DNA of 64,000 bases from Sulfurimonas indica (GCF_009192995.1 NZ_SDID01000007.1:1-64000), one strand, 5' to 3'; shown: positions 8,631-17,798, counted from the first letter of the stretch. Program-made: numbers and translations. Notes: generated by a model from the letters alone, not told the origin.

Positions 8631-8689
8631 TTATCACCACCCCAACAAACTAACTCAAGTTTTGAGTTAGTTTGTTGGGGTGGTGATAA
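8631..8689. repeat. Perfect 28-bp inverted repeat in a divergent promoter region
   Basis: Left arm 8631-8658 and right arm 8662-8689 are exact reverse complements, separated by 3 nt (GTT). It lies between the divergent hypothetical gene (start 8613) and the FliK-like gene (start 8725). A minus-strand -10 box (8697-8692) is just outside the right arm and a plus-strand -10 box (8710-8715) is 20 bp further out. The position excludes a simple terminator for either gene. It could be an operator, a cruciform, a 5' mRNA stabiliser or a mobile remnant. Confidence 0.95.
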
Positions 8690-8709
8690 GAATTATACAA
8701 AAAAAATGC

Positions 8710-8715
8710 TATACT
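8710..8715 (+). promoter_or_regulatory. -10 box (TATACT) of the FliK-like gene
   Basis: Lies 9 nt upstream of the ATG at 8725, so the mRNA leader would be at most about 2-3 nt. The perfect inverted repeat covers the region roughly 20-80 bp upstream of this box. Confidence 0.5.
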
Positions 8716-8724
8716 TAGCCTATT

Positions 8725-9999
8725 ATGATAGATATAAAGAGCTCAGGTAACAAAACTTTAAACATTGTTCTAGCAAATACGAACAAAGCGCTGCGTGAGG
8801 TGCTCAAAGATATAACACCAAAAGAGTTGGCACTACTAGCAAAAGCGAAAGACCTTGGCTCCGTTTTAGAGTCTCTTATAAAAAAAACTCCACAGGATGC
8901 GACACAAAACAGAGCACTGCTGACACTCTTAAAGAACAATCCAACGCTCAAATCTCTTGGAAATGTTACAACAAGCCTCAAAGAGCTTGCACAGCTTTTA
9001 GATACAAAGCTTCCTAAAGAGCCTTTACCTGCCTTGGAAAAGCTCCAAAAAATCCTTACAACTACACTGGGTAACAACACGATTATCACAGAAAAAGCAC
9101 TCAAAAACAGACTGGAAAACTCAGGCATTTTTTTAGAATCAAAACTCAAAAACTTCACAGCCCCTAAAATAGATTTACAAATGCAGCTAAAAGAGCTTGC
9201 CATTCAGCTGCAAGACTCTAAAGTACCTGTTGTAAAAACTCTGCTTATTGATATCAAAGCACTACTCTCAAGTGAACTTTTTACAACACCACAGCAAAAC
9301 AAAGCAATGCTCACGCAGTTGAGCAGTAAAGTAACAACGATATTGGATAAACTAGATAAACAGATACTTTCACATTTTGATAAAACACAGTATCCAAAAG
9401 ATATTCTTTTCACTAAAGAGACCAAAGAGTTGTATACACAACTCCAGCAGCTCAATAAACCTGAAAAACTCCTAAAGTCCACAAAAATTCAAGAGCTTTT
9501 TAGTGATGATTTTAAAGCTGTTATCAAAAAAAGTCTTGAAGAGTTAAATAGTACAAACCATCCCCAAAAATTAGAGCTTATAAAACAGTTAGATAAACTT
9601 TCCCTACAAATTGACTATTATCAACTGCTCTCCCATCTCTCCAATGCTTCGGCCATCTATCTACCTTACTATTTTGATGCTTTAGAAGATGGAAATATCA
9701 CACTTAAATCTGCAAAGAATGAAAAATTCTTTTGTGATATAGAGCTCCAGTTAAAAGAGTATGGTTTTTTGAGACTACGGCTTGGTATGTTTGAAAAGAA
9801 TCAGCTTAACATCAACATTGAGTGTGAGTCCGTTGAACTGGAAACAAAAATGAAAAGTAATATTGGGCAACTTAAAGGAAATCTTCTCTCTGCAGGAATA
9901 CATCCCAAAGATATCCGTTTTATCAAAAGTTCAAATGAAAATGCCCCAGCATATACGAATGAACAAGAGTTACAACTTGGTTTTGAGGTAAAAGCATGA
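8725..9999 (+). CDS. FliK-like flagellar hook-length control protein
   Basis: 424-residue soluble protein. A long helical, lysine/leucine-rich N-terminal two thirds is followed at about 320-420 by a region resembling the flagellar hook-length control C-terminal domain (Flg_hook), with ALEDGNITL, LGMFEKNQLNINIE and LLSAGIHPKDIRF segments. In flagellar assembly FliK-type proteins measure the hook and signal FlhB to switch export to filament proteins. The adjoining FlhX gene, overlapping by 4 bp (ATGA), strongly supports an export-switch role. The call is by pattern; sequence conservation of FliK is low. Confidence 0.7.
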   Translation: MIDIKSSGNKTLNIVLANTNKALREVLKDITPKELALLAKAKDLGSVLESLIKKTPQDATQNRALLTLLKNNPTLKSLGNVTTSLKELAQLLDTKLPKEPLPALEKLQKILTTTLGNNTIITEKALKNRLENSGIFLESKLKNFTAPKIDLQMQLKELAIQLQDSKVPVVKTLLIDIKALLSSELFTTPQQNKAMLTQLSSKVTTILDKLDKQILSHFDKTQYPKDILFTKETKELYTQLQQLNKPEKLLKSTKIQELFSDDFKAVIKKSLEELNSTNHPQKLELIKQLDKLSLQIDYYQLLSHLSNASAIYLPYYFDALEDGNITLKSAKNEKFFCDIELQLKEYGFLRLRLGMFEKNQLNINIECESVELETKMKSNIGQLKGNLLSAGIHPKDIRFIKSSNENAPAYTNEQELQLGFEVKA

Positions 10000-10256
10000 A
10001 AAAGCAGGAGGCTGTTGCACTCAAATATGACCAAGCAAAAAACAAAGCACCAAGGATTACTGCAAAGGGAAAAGGTAAAACTGCACAAAAGATCATTGAA
10101 CTTGCAGCGTTAAATGACATACCGATAAAAAAAGATGAAGATTTGGTAGAACTGCTCTCAAAAGTAGAACTTGACAAAGAAGTACCAGCTGAGATGTATA
10201 AAGCTGTTGCAGAGGTTTTTACATTTATTTACAATATGACGAAAAAATCAGAGTGA
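9996..10256 (+). CDS. flhX: FlhB C-terminal-domain homologue (FlhX)
   Basis: 86-residue stand-alone copy of the cytoplasmic C-terminal domain of FlhB, the type III export switch protein. It aligns with FlhB from just after the autocleavage site: AVALKYDQAKNKAPRITAKG, then ELAALNDIPIKKDEDL and VPAEMYKAVAEVFTFIY. The N-terminal membrane domain and the NPTH cleavage motif are absent, so it mimics the cleaved fragment. In Helicobacter the homologous FlhX can partly replace the FlhB C-terminal part. It is translationally coupled to the FliK-like gene. Its 3' end overlaps the convergent GGDEF/EAL gene by 9 bp. Confidence 0.88.
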   Translation: MKKQEAVALKYDQAKNKAPRITAKGKGKTAQKIIELAALNDIPIKKDEDLVELLSKVELDKEVPAEMYKAVAEVFTFIYNMTKKSE

Positions 10257-11774
10257 TTCTTTCATTAATAGTTCCATATAGTTCTGTTCATCTATAGGCT
10301 TACTAAAAAGATATCCCTGAAAATAGTTACACCCTTTCTTTTGAAGATACTTTCGCTGATAAGGGTGTTCAACACCCTCAGCAATAACACATTTATCAAG
10401 TGTATTTGCCATTGCAATAATAGTATCGATTAATATTTTTTTATTACTCTCATCTTTTGGAATCTCATCAACAAAACTTTTATCTATTTTAATGGAATCT
10501 ATCGGCAGTTTTGTAAGATAAGCTAAAGATGAGTAACCTGTACCAAAATCATCCATGCTTATTTTAACACCAAGTTTTTGTATCTTTTGGAGCAGATGCA
10601 GAGCAAAATCAATATCTTCAGCCATAACACTCTCAGTAATTTCAATAATTAACTGACTAGGCTTAATGCCTACAAGTGCTCTTTGTACAATATTATAAAA
10701 CTCAGAGACCTGCAACTGTTTTAAAGAGACATTCACTGCTATATGCATCTCATTGGAAAGATTTAATGCATTAATACTCTTGATAACTCTATTTGCTTCA
10801 GAAAGTACCCATTCACCTATTTTAATTATATATCCATGATCTTCAGCCAACTCTATAAATTGATGGGGCAGCAAGAATCCAAATTTTGGATGATTCCAGC
10901 GTATCAGTGCTTCTGCTCCAACAATTTTTCCGCTTAAAGCTTCTATTTTTGGTTGAAAATGAAGTTCAAACTCAGCTCTTTTGAGAGCATGGAACATATC
11001 TTCTTCCAGTTGGATTTCATATGCTATCCTCTCATTAAGTTCCTGTGTAAAAAAGCTAAACTTATCACGTCCTAATTCTTTTGCCCTATACATTGCTATA
11101 TCAGCATTTTTTAACAATTCTGATGCTTCATTACCATCTTTTGGATATAAAACAACACCGATACTTGTAGAGATATTCAATACATGTCCGTCAACCTCCC
11201 AGTGTTTTCGAAATAACGAGATAATCTTTTCTAAAATAATAGAGAGTTTTGTCTCATCGATATTTGTAAGGACTATAACGAACTCATCTCCGCCGAGTCT
11301 AGCAAATATATCCTCTTTTCGTAATTTTGGAGCGACTCTGTTTACAACCTCTTTTAAAAGTTTATCCCCAAAATCATGCCCCAAACTATCATTGATATTT
11401 TTAAAATGATCTAAATCCAAAAAGAGCAGAGCAAACTGAGTCTTCGTTCGTCTTGATGTGGAGATTAAACGGGAGAGTTCTTCTTCTAATGAAAATCTAT
11501 TTGATATACCTGTCAGAGTATCATGTTTTGCAAGTGCCCGAAAACGGGCCTCACTTTGTGCCAGTTTTGAACGAGACTTCTTTTCCAACTCTTCATAAAG
11601 ATCATGCATCTCTTTTGAAGAGACCTCTAAGGTATGCTCTAGAAACTCTCTGTCTTCATCATCATCTCTATATGCTTTCTCAACCAGATCTAGAAAAATC
11701 TTAAAATCTTTTTCTAAGACATCTCCTTTTGTATAGTTGATCTTTTTCAGCTGTCTTCGTAAAAGCCTATGCAT
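10248..11774 (-). CDS. GGDEF-EAL bifunctional cyclic-di-GMP protein
   Basis: Cytosolic protein with an N-terminal helical/coiled region (about 1-80), a GGDEF domain (motif intact at 161-165, with the RxxD inhibitory site R152-D155) and an EAL domain (EALIRW from 288, with the later DDFGTGYSSL and IAEGVEHPYQ segments). Both synthesis and hydrolysis of c-di-GMP are chemically possible; which dominates is not visible. There is no membrane segment. ATG 11774 is preferred over GTG 11777. It overlaps the FIST gene by 8 bp, so the FIST protein is the probable input for this output protein. Confidence 0.93.
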   Translation of the reverse strand: MHRLLRRQLKKINYTKGDVLEKDFKIFLDLVEKAYRDDDEDREFLEHTLEVSSKEMHDLYEELEKKSRSKLAQSEARFRALAKHDTLTGISNRFSLEEELSRLISTSRRTKTQFALLFLDLDHFKNINDSLGHDFGDKLLKEVVNRVAPKLRKEDIFARLGGDEFVIVLTNIDETKLSIILEKIISLFRKHWEVDGHVLNISTSIGVVLYPKDGNEASELLKNADIAMYRAKELGRDKFSFFTQELNERIAYEIQLEEDMFHALKRAEFELHFQPKIEALSGKIVGAEALIRWNHPKFGFLLPHQFIELAEDHGYIIKIGEWVLSEANRVIKSINALNLSNEMHIAVNVSLKQLQVSEFYNIVQRALVGIKPSQLIIEITESVMAEDIDFALHLLQKIQKLGVKISMDDFGTGYSSLAYLTKLPIDSIKIDKSFVDEIPKDESNKKILIDTIIAMANTLDKCVIAEGVEHPYQRKYLQKKGCNYFQGYLFSKPIDEQNYMELLMKESL

Positions 11775-12906
11775 CACTTTCCCATATAAGCGTCAATGTC
11801 ATCGTTTGATTATGCAAATCACACTTTCCTGACGCCAGTGGTGATATCTCACCATAAGAGTAAAAACCTATCTGTTTTGTTTTTTGTGGTACTACATCCA
11901 ATATCGCTTCAAGTTCCTCTTCTACCCTGCTTTTAAGTACCAAACGTCTTCCTACACAGCTAATTGCTATTGAGAGAACAACTTCTTCTTTATAGTCTTT
12001 CAGATACAGACTCTCAGCAGCCTCACTCGCACCATCAATAATGCGGTTATAATTTGCTTTCATCAATGTAACATGCGATCCTTGCGGAATATCTCCTGCG
12101 AAGGTAATGGACTGTTCTTCTTCATTAACTGCCAAAATGGTCCGCACTTTACTCTCATCCGAATCTGCTTCATCTCTTAGTTCTAGAGGAAACAAAAGTC
12201 CTGTTGCGGGTAAACCCGCAGCCTTCTCTCCCAAATACTTTTTATATATCTCTAAAGCCGGTTGTTTGTCAAGTTCATAAAGAACACTATCTCTGCTTTT
12301 TGTGACAATCCTCTCAATACCGAGTCTGTCCCATCCACCTTTGGAAGCATGGGCAATATGTACATGCTCTCCATAAAAACCAATAGCACAGACAAAACCA
12401 CTCATTGGCTTACTGTCAACCACTACCCAGGTAGACTCAAACCTGTCATCATCAGCTGCAAGTCCACCGGTAATCGGTATATGTGAAGGAATCACTGAAG
12501 AGAGCCCCTCTGTCAGTTTTGAACCATTTGCATTGAGACCGTCAGAGAGTATAAAAACACCTTTTAAATCATCACGATACAAATCTTGTGCAATATTTAC
12601 ACCATCTTCAAAGGAGTTTTCGGTTGAAATGAGTGTACATAAAGAGTGCCTTAGTTTAGTATGTTCAAATTTCATCACAGATGCAACAAGCGAATCTTCA
12701 TACAACTCATCTTGGTAAATCTCTCCTGCAGTCGAAGCACCGATAATAACAGCATTAAGAAAGGTTTGAGAGAGTTCCAACAGAGGGGTTTTTATAATTT
12801 CGACTTTTGAACTCGCAAAGACAATAATAAGTGTATTGGAGGAATCCAGCGTAGCATTGAGCGAAGTATTCCACCTGTCAGTGTAGAGATAAGTTTCTAA
12901 AAGCAT
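11767..12906 (-). CDS. FIST N/FIST C sensory domain protein
   Basis: 379-residue soluble protein made only of the FIST_N and FIST_C domains, which are predicted to sense small ligands such as amino acids. Diagnostic segments are IIGASTAGEI, the central ITGGLAADD, and the C-terminal IGFYSYGEISPL. It has no signal peptide or output domain. The start has AAAGGAT upstream and a TATAAT box about 25 bp further upstream. It overlaps the GGDEF/EAL gene, giving a two-gene sensor-effector operon. The ligand is unknown. Confidence 0.88.
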   Translation of the reverse strand: MLLETYLYTDRWNTSLNATLDSSNTLIIVFASSKVEIIKTPLLELSQTFLNAVIIGASTAGEIYQDELYEDSLVASVMKFEHTKLRHSLCTLISTENSFEDGVNIAQDLYRDDLKGVFILSDGLNANGSKLTEGLSSVIPSHIPITGGLAADDDRFESTWVVVDSKPMSGFVCAIGFYGEHVHIAHASKGGWDRLGIERIVTKSRDSVLYELDKQPALEIYKKYLGEKAAGLPATGLLFPLELRDEADSDESKVRTILAVNEEEQSITFAGDIPQGSHVTLMKANYNRIIDGASEAAESLYLKDYKEEVVLSIAISCVGRRLVLKSRVEEELEAILDVVPQKTKQIGFYSYGEISPLASGKCDLHNQTMTLTLIWESDA

Positions 12907-12959
12907 ACAGTATCCTTTAGAAACTATTATATTATTTTCAATATTAATTAAAAATTAAC

Positions 12960-15686
12960 TTATTTCAACTGACTCCAATTGTCTCCGATATTCAGTGATG
13001 CTTTGAGTGGAATATTAAGTTTATAAATGTTCTGCATAATATCTCTAAATTTATCTCCTAAAACATCTGCATCATCCGCATCTACTTCAAAAATCAGTTC
13101 ATCATGAATCTGTAGTAGCATCGTTGCCGACAGATTTTCTTCTAAAATAACTTGATGAATTTTATTCATACTCAGTTTAATCAAATCAGCCGCACTTCCT
13201 TGAAAAACACTGTTTACAGATTCTCTCTCATAGGCAGCTTTAAACATCGGTGTAGCACGCTCGTAGTCAAAGTATCTACGGCGCATTAAGAGTGTCTCAA
13301 CATAACCCTTCTCTTTTGAAAAATCAACTATAGAGCGGAAGTATTGCTTAACCGTTGGAAATGACTCAAAATACTTCTCAATGATTGCTTTTGCCTCTTT
13401 GGTAGTTATTCCCAGAGTATCAGAGAGTTTCTTTTGTCCCATTCCATAAAGTAAACCAAAGTTTACCGTTTTGGCAATGTTTCTTTTTGCTTTTGCCTCC
13501 TCTTGTCCAAAAAGGATGATGGCAGTCTGTAAGTGAATATCTTTGTCATGCATAAAGGCATCTAGTAAAACTGGATCTTTTGAGAAATGTGCTAAAAGAC
13601 GCAGTTCAATTTGTGAGTAGTCAATGCCAATGAGTTTTTTTCCTTTACCTGCTACAAAAGCCTCACGTATCTTTGCACCAAGCGGTGAACGCATTGGAAT
13701 ATTTTGCAGATTTGGATTTTTAGAACTGAGTCTTCCTGTTGCAGTACCCGTTTGTACAAAAGAGGTATGAATACGATGTGCTTCATCCTCATATGCCAAT
13801 TTCAAAAGTGGTTCAATATAGGTAGAGTAGAGCTTATAGACCTCACGGTACCCTAAAAGCTTGGGAATAATGTCATGCTTATCTTTGAGGGAGCTCAGTA
13901 CTTTCTCATCTGTTGAGTAACCTGTCTTTGTCTTTTTCCCAACCGGCAGACCAAGTGTCTCAAAGAGTACAACACCTAACTGTTTGGTGGAGTTGATATT
14001 GAACTCTGTCCCGGCTAATGCGTAGATACTTTTTGTCAGACTCTCTAATGTTGCTTTTACCTCAACTAGAAAATCCTCTAAAAAGTTCACATCAACTCTT
14101 ATTCCACGTCGCTCCATACAAAGCAGCGTACTTATAAAAGGAATCTCAACCTCTTTAGCTTCCTCTATCAAATGAAGTGCATCTTGAAGCTCCAGCTTGT
14201 GTAAAAAGAGTTTGTAGAGCTTGTAGGTGATAAGTGCATCCTCAGAAGCATACATACAGGCATCTTCAAGCTCAACAGAAGCAAAACTCTCACCTTTTTT
14301 GACCGTATCTTTAAAGGCTATCATCTCATGATTGAGAAGTGCCTTTGCAAGCTTATCAAGTGAAAGTGCACTCTCAGGATTGATAAGCCAAGCTAAAATC
14401 ATACTGTCAGATTCTATCGGTAGGCTCTCAACACCTAAAAAACGTGTTACAAAATGCAGGTCAAACTTAATGTTGTGACCGACTACTCTGTGTTCAAATA
14501 TCTTGCGCATAGCCTCTTTTGCATCATCTTTGCTGATTTGGTCCGGTACACCAAGATAGAAGTGCCCAAAAGGTACATAATAGGCTTCTTCTTCATTCAT
14601 ACAGAAACTAAAACCGACAAGCTTATCCTTTTCATAATCCAGTCCTGTTGTCTCTGTATCAAAAGCTATTAAAGTATCTTTATCAAGTCCATCCAGTACC
14701 TTAAAAAGCTCGTCTCTGTTTGTCAGTAGTTTTGCAGTGTATTCACTATTTGTACACTCCTCACTTCTGTTATTAGCTACTTTTTTAACAGCTGCTGCTT
14801 TTTGCTCTTCACTCACCATTTTTTTTGCATGCAGTGTTCGAAGAATTGCATTTTGTTCATACTCTACAAGCTCATCATAGATATTTATAAAGGGATTCTC
14901 AATATCCATCTTATAGGTTTCAAAATCGAACTCATCACAGGAAAAGACATCAGGATGCAGAGTTACAAGTTCTTTTGACATGTAAGCAGCCTCACGCGAC
15001 TCAATGAGCTTCTTCTGCGTGGCACCTTTTATCTCATCGATATGCGCATAGATACTGTCCAAATCACCATACTCTTTTAAAAGTTTTTCAGCTCCTACTT
15101 TTCCTATCCCTTTTACACCGGGAACATTATCAGCACTGTCACCCAGAATAGACTGATAATCTATAAACTGCTTTGGTGTGACACCATACTTGTCATAGCA
15201 AGCTCGCTCATTCATCACTTTTTTCTTGATGGCATCAACAAGTGTTACATTATCATCATCGATGAGCTGACAGAGATCTTTATCATGAGAAACTATACGT
15301 ACCTTATAACCCTTCTCTTTTGCACATTTCACCAGTGTAGCAATGATATCATCCGCTTCATAGCCGGTTTTACCAAGTGTCTTGTAACCCATCTTATTAA
15401 TCCACTCCATAGCAACCGGGAGCTGCTGAGTGAGCTCTGGTGGCGGTGCTTGACGATTTGCTTTGTAGTTTGCATCTATCTCATTACGAAATGTTTCTCC
15501 TTTGGAGTCAACTGCAAAGATGATATAGTCACTGTCATGGTCACGTGAGAGTGTAGAGATGAAGTTCGTAAATCCTGTTAAAAGTCCCGTTGGAAAACCC
15601 TCTTTTGTCTTTAGGTGCTGTGGTAGTGCATAGAAGCTTCGAAAGAAAAACCCAAAAGTATCTATTATTGTGACAGTTTTTGACAT
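12960..15686 (-). CDS. polA: DNA polymerase I
   Basis: 908 residues with all three classical domains: 5' nuclease (about 1-290, with YEADD near 109-113 and GDSADNVPG), 3'-5' exonuclease (about 320-490) and polymerase (about 520-908). The proofreading residues are present (D343, E345, D409, Y479, D483), so exonuclease activity is expected. Polymerase motifs A (DYSQIELR), B (KTVNFGLLYG) and C (HDE with D862) are intact. It fills gaps in repair and replaces RNA primers. It overlaps the HDOD gene by 1 nt (TAATG), so translation is probably coupled. Confidence 0.98.
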   Translation of the reverse strand: MSKTVTIIDTFGFFFRSFYALPQHLKTKEGFPTGLLTGFTNFISTLSRDHDSDYIIFAVDSKGETFRNEIDANYKANRQAPPPELTQQLPVAMEWINKMGYKTLGKTGYEADDIIATLVKCAKEKGYKVRIVSHDKDLCQLIDDDNVTLVDAIKKKVMNERACYDKYGVTPKQFIDYQSILGDSADNVPGVKGIGKVGAEKLLKEYGDLDSIYAHIDEIKGATQKKLIESREAAYMSKELVTLHPDVFSCDEFDFETYKMDIENPFINIYDELVEYEQNAILRTLHAKKMVSEEQKAAAVKKVANNRSEECTNSEYTAKLLTNRDELFKVLDGLDKDTLIAFDTETTGLDYEKDKLVGFSFCMNEEEAYYVPFGHFYLGVPDQISKDDAKEAMRKIFEHRVVGHNIKFDLHFVTRFLGVESLPIESDSMILAWLINPESALSLDKLAKALLNHEMIAFKDTVKKGESFASVELEDACMYASEDALITYKLYKLFLHKLELQDALHLIEEAKEVEIPFISTLLCMERRGIRVDVNFLEDFLVEVKATLESLTKSIYALAGTEFNINSTKQLGVVLFETLGLPVGKKTKTGYSTDEKVLSSLKDKHDIIPKLLGYREVYKLYSTYIEPLLKLAYEDEAHRIHTSFVQTGTATGRLSSKNPNLQNIPMRSPLGAKIREAFVAGKGKKLIGIDYSQIELRLLAHFSKDPVLLDAFMHDKDIHLQTAIILFGQEEAKAKRNIAKTVNFGLLYGMGQKKLSDTLGITTKEAKAIIEKYFESFPTVKQYFRSIVDFSKEKGYVETLLMRRRYFDYERATPMFKAAYERESVNSVFQGSAADLIKLSMNKIHQVILEENLSATMLLQIHDELIFEVDADDADVLGDKFRDIMQNIYKLNIPLKASLNIGDNWSQLK

Positions 15687-16504
15687 TAAGAAGCCTTTAT
15701 GACATCAAGTATATCATCGATGGCATCCTCTAGTATCTCATGGTCATAACCAGCGTCTCTTGCTTTTCTTAGACCAAAGTTTATAGCTTGTTCGCTAAAA
15801 GGTTTGTTAACAGGTAAGACAGTTTTTACAATATGCAGTGCTGTTGCATACTCTCTGACCTCTTTTGGTGCTGCAGCGGGATTGTCTGCATAACGAATCA
15901 TCTCTACAAATTCATCCTCAAATCCCCAATGTTCAAAAATAAGGGCCGTTACTTCTGAACTTGTAACATTTACATAAGATTTTTCAACTTGAGCGAGATT
16001 ATTTGACATCTCTACTTCTGATTTAAAACTGATATCTTCATCTTCTTTAATGACATCACTCGCAATTAATATCTTACCTGTTTCTTGAAGAAAAGCCGCA
16101 AGATAGAGTTTTTCAGCTTTTTGTTTGTCAATTTTTTGATACCATTTACTCATCAATGTTGCCTGCATAGAAGATATCTCTGCAAATTTGTCACTTGTTA
16201 TGCCATAGGGCTGCATATCAACATTTAAAAGTTTTCTCACAGCATTTCCAAGAGCAATGGAGCGTGTCATACTCATACCAAAAAGGCTTACTGCCTGAGA
16301 GACATTTTTAATCTCTTTGCCAAAGCCATACAGAGGTGAATTTGCAGCCTTTAAGAGATTTGCTACAATCATAGGATCATGTTCAATAACTTTTGCCAAC
16401 TCCCCAATCCCAGCTTCTTCATCCGCATATACTCTATTGATATCTGCTATTGTTTTTGAGAGAGGAGGAAGTGATTTTATACTGTCAGCGATTGAACTTT
16501 TCAT
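15686..16504 (-). CDS. HDOD domain signalling protein
   Basis: 272 residues dominated by an HDOD domain, an HD-like fold lacking the metal-binding HD residues and typical of signalling proteins linked to chemotaxis, c-di-GMP and stress. Recognisable segments are LLKAANSPLYG and VSLFGM near 50-90. No second output domain is present. It is the first gene of the operon with polA; AAAGG and a TATAAT-like box lie upstream of its ATG. Whether it affects polA beyond co-transcription is unknown. Confidence 0.85.
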   Translation of the reverse strand: MKSSIADSIKSLPPLSKTIADINRVYADEEAGIGELAKVIEHDPMIVANLLKAANSPLYGFGKEIKNVSQAVSLFGMSMTRSIALGNAVRKLLNVDMQPYGITSDKFAEISSMQATLMSKWYQKIDKQKAEKLYLAAFLQETGKILIASDVIKEDEDISFKSEVEMSNNLAQVEKSYVNVTSSEVTALIFEHWGFEDEFVEMIRYADNPAAAPKEVREYATALHIVKTVLPVNKPFSEQAINFGLRKARDAGYDHEILEDAIDDILDVIKAS

Positions 16505-16580
16505 ACTATTGGCCTTTGATTTTTTATTTATTATATCACACTAGCATTAAATTAAAAGGTCGATATCCAATGCTCTTTTT

Positions 16581-17288
16581 CTAGTGGCATTGCAGAATTG
16601 TACGTAACGGATTTGTCAGATAATCATAGCCGTTATATAACGTAAAAAGACCATATAAAATTACCGCAACCGAAGAGAGGCTCATCATCATATTTCTAAA
16701 GCTTGTCGCTGATGCAAGAGATGAGAGAAATCCAAGTGAAAACATTGCAGGAATCGTACTGATTCCAAAGATAAACATCACTAAAGCACCATAAAACGGG
16801 CTTGCTGTACTTGCTGCAGTGATGGCAAAGAAGTAAACAAATCCACAAGGAAGTAAACCATTGAGCATCCCCAGTATAAAAAAACTGATATTTGATTTTG
16901 AGCGCAGTATCTTTTGAAAAGATTGTTTATAGAAATTTGAAGAAGAGATAGAGTGCTCTATCACTGTCAAGAACTTTATTTTTCCCATCAAGGAAAGTCC
17001 TGCAAGTATCATCGCAACCCCCGCAATGATTAAAAGTATCCCGTTTGCACTGTTTGAAAATGTTGCCACTCCGCCAATAGCACCAAAGATAGCACCAAGA
17101 AGCGTATAGGTAAGTACTCGACCGAAGTTATAAAGCAGATGTGCTACTGTTTTTGAGACTTTTGAACTCTCTGGCTCTATTTTAATCGTAGAGTATGCTA
17201 GTACAATGCCGCCACACATTCCGATACAGTGCCCAAAAGAGCCTAAAAAAGCGATAGAGACAATAGTTAAAAGGTTGATTGTATCCAT
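16581..17288 (-). CDS. Sulfite exporter TauE/SafE-like, CcdA/DsbD-type membrane protein
   Basis: 235-residue inner-membrane protein with about six hydrophobic helices. A G-H-C-x-G-M-C-G-G motif lies in the first helix (about 19-27), and a second L-P-C-G-F-V-Y motif is near the middle. These paired cysteine motifs match the DsbD_2 family (often named TauE/SafE family in annotations), associated with thiol transfer or copper delivery to cbb3 oxidase. It starts directly after the NosL-like stop codon (no gap), forming an operon with it. A metal-centre assembly role is inferred from this pairing. Confidence 0.82.
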   Translation of the reverse strand: MDTINLLTIVSIAFLGSFGHCIGMCGGIVLAYSTIKIEPESSKVSKTVAHLLYNFGRVLTYTLLGAIFGAIGGVATFSNSANGILLIIAGVAMILAGLSLMGKIKFLTVIEHSISSSNFYKQSFQKILRSKSNISFFILGMLNGLLPCGFVYFFAITAASTASPFYGALVMFIFGISTIPAMFSLGFLSSLASATSFRNMMMSLSSVAVILYGLFTLYNGYDYLTNPLRTILQCH

Positions 17289-17792
17289 CTATTTCCCTAA
17301 AAGCTGTTTACGAATTTTAGGGTCTTTCATAGTCTCTCCACGTAATACTTTTAATCGCATACTCTCAAAGTCAATCATCCCCTCACCCTTCTTCTCATAA
17401 GCCCCAAAACCATAGCCCATAGGTGTCAGTTCATTCACTGTATAATACGCCTTTCGTCCATCAATCCATCTACGCGTGTCACGACTCATGACCCAGATAA
17501 CTGCATCTTTTGCAAACGGTTTGTCTTTGAGCCACTCTACAAAATCTCCATGGTCATGAAAAAACCAGGTTTTTCCATCAGGTCCAACAACTTGAGAAGC
17601 ATAAGTTAGTTCAGTAATTACCATACCACAAAAGCTGTCTTGGCACTTATTTATTTCCATTTTTAGAGGAACTTTTTTCAGGTTTCCCTCCTTAATAACT
17701 ACCATTTTCTGTGCATTGCCAAGTGATAAGAAGAGTGTGACTATAAGAACAATAATAACGATTACTATAAGTAGCGGTGCGAATTTTTTCAT
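17289..17792 (-). CDS. NosL-like copper-site accessory protein, membrane anchored
   Basis: 167 residues: an N-terminal membrane anchor (about 5-25) followed by a periplasmic domain with the C-x4-C-G-M motif (KCQDSFCGMVI) and a FHDHGDFVEWL segment, as in NosL, the copper chaperone for nitrous oxide reductase. Unlike typical NosL it has a transmembrane anchor rather than a clear lipobox. No nos genes are in the window, so it may serve another copper enzyme. A TATAAT box ends 6 nt before its ATG, so the transcript is predicted leaderless. Confidence 0.75.
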   Translation of the reverse strand: MKKFAPLLIVIVIIVLIVTLFLSLGNAQKMVVIKEGNLKKVPLKMEINKCQDSFCGMVITELTYASQVVGPDGKTWFFHDHGDFVEWLKDKPFAKDAVIWVMSRDTRRWIDGRKAYYTVNELTPMGYGFGAYEKKGEGMIDFESMRLKVLRGETMKDPKIRKQLLGK

Positions 17793-17798
17793 GTGCGT

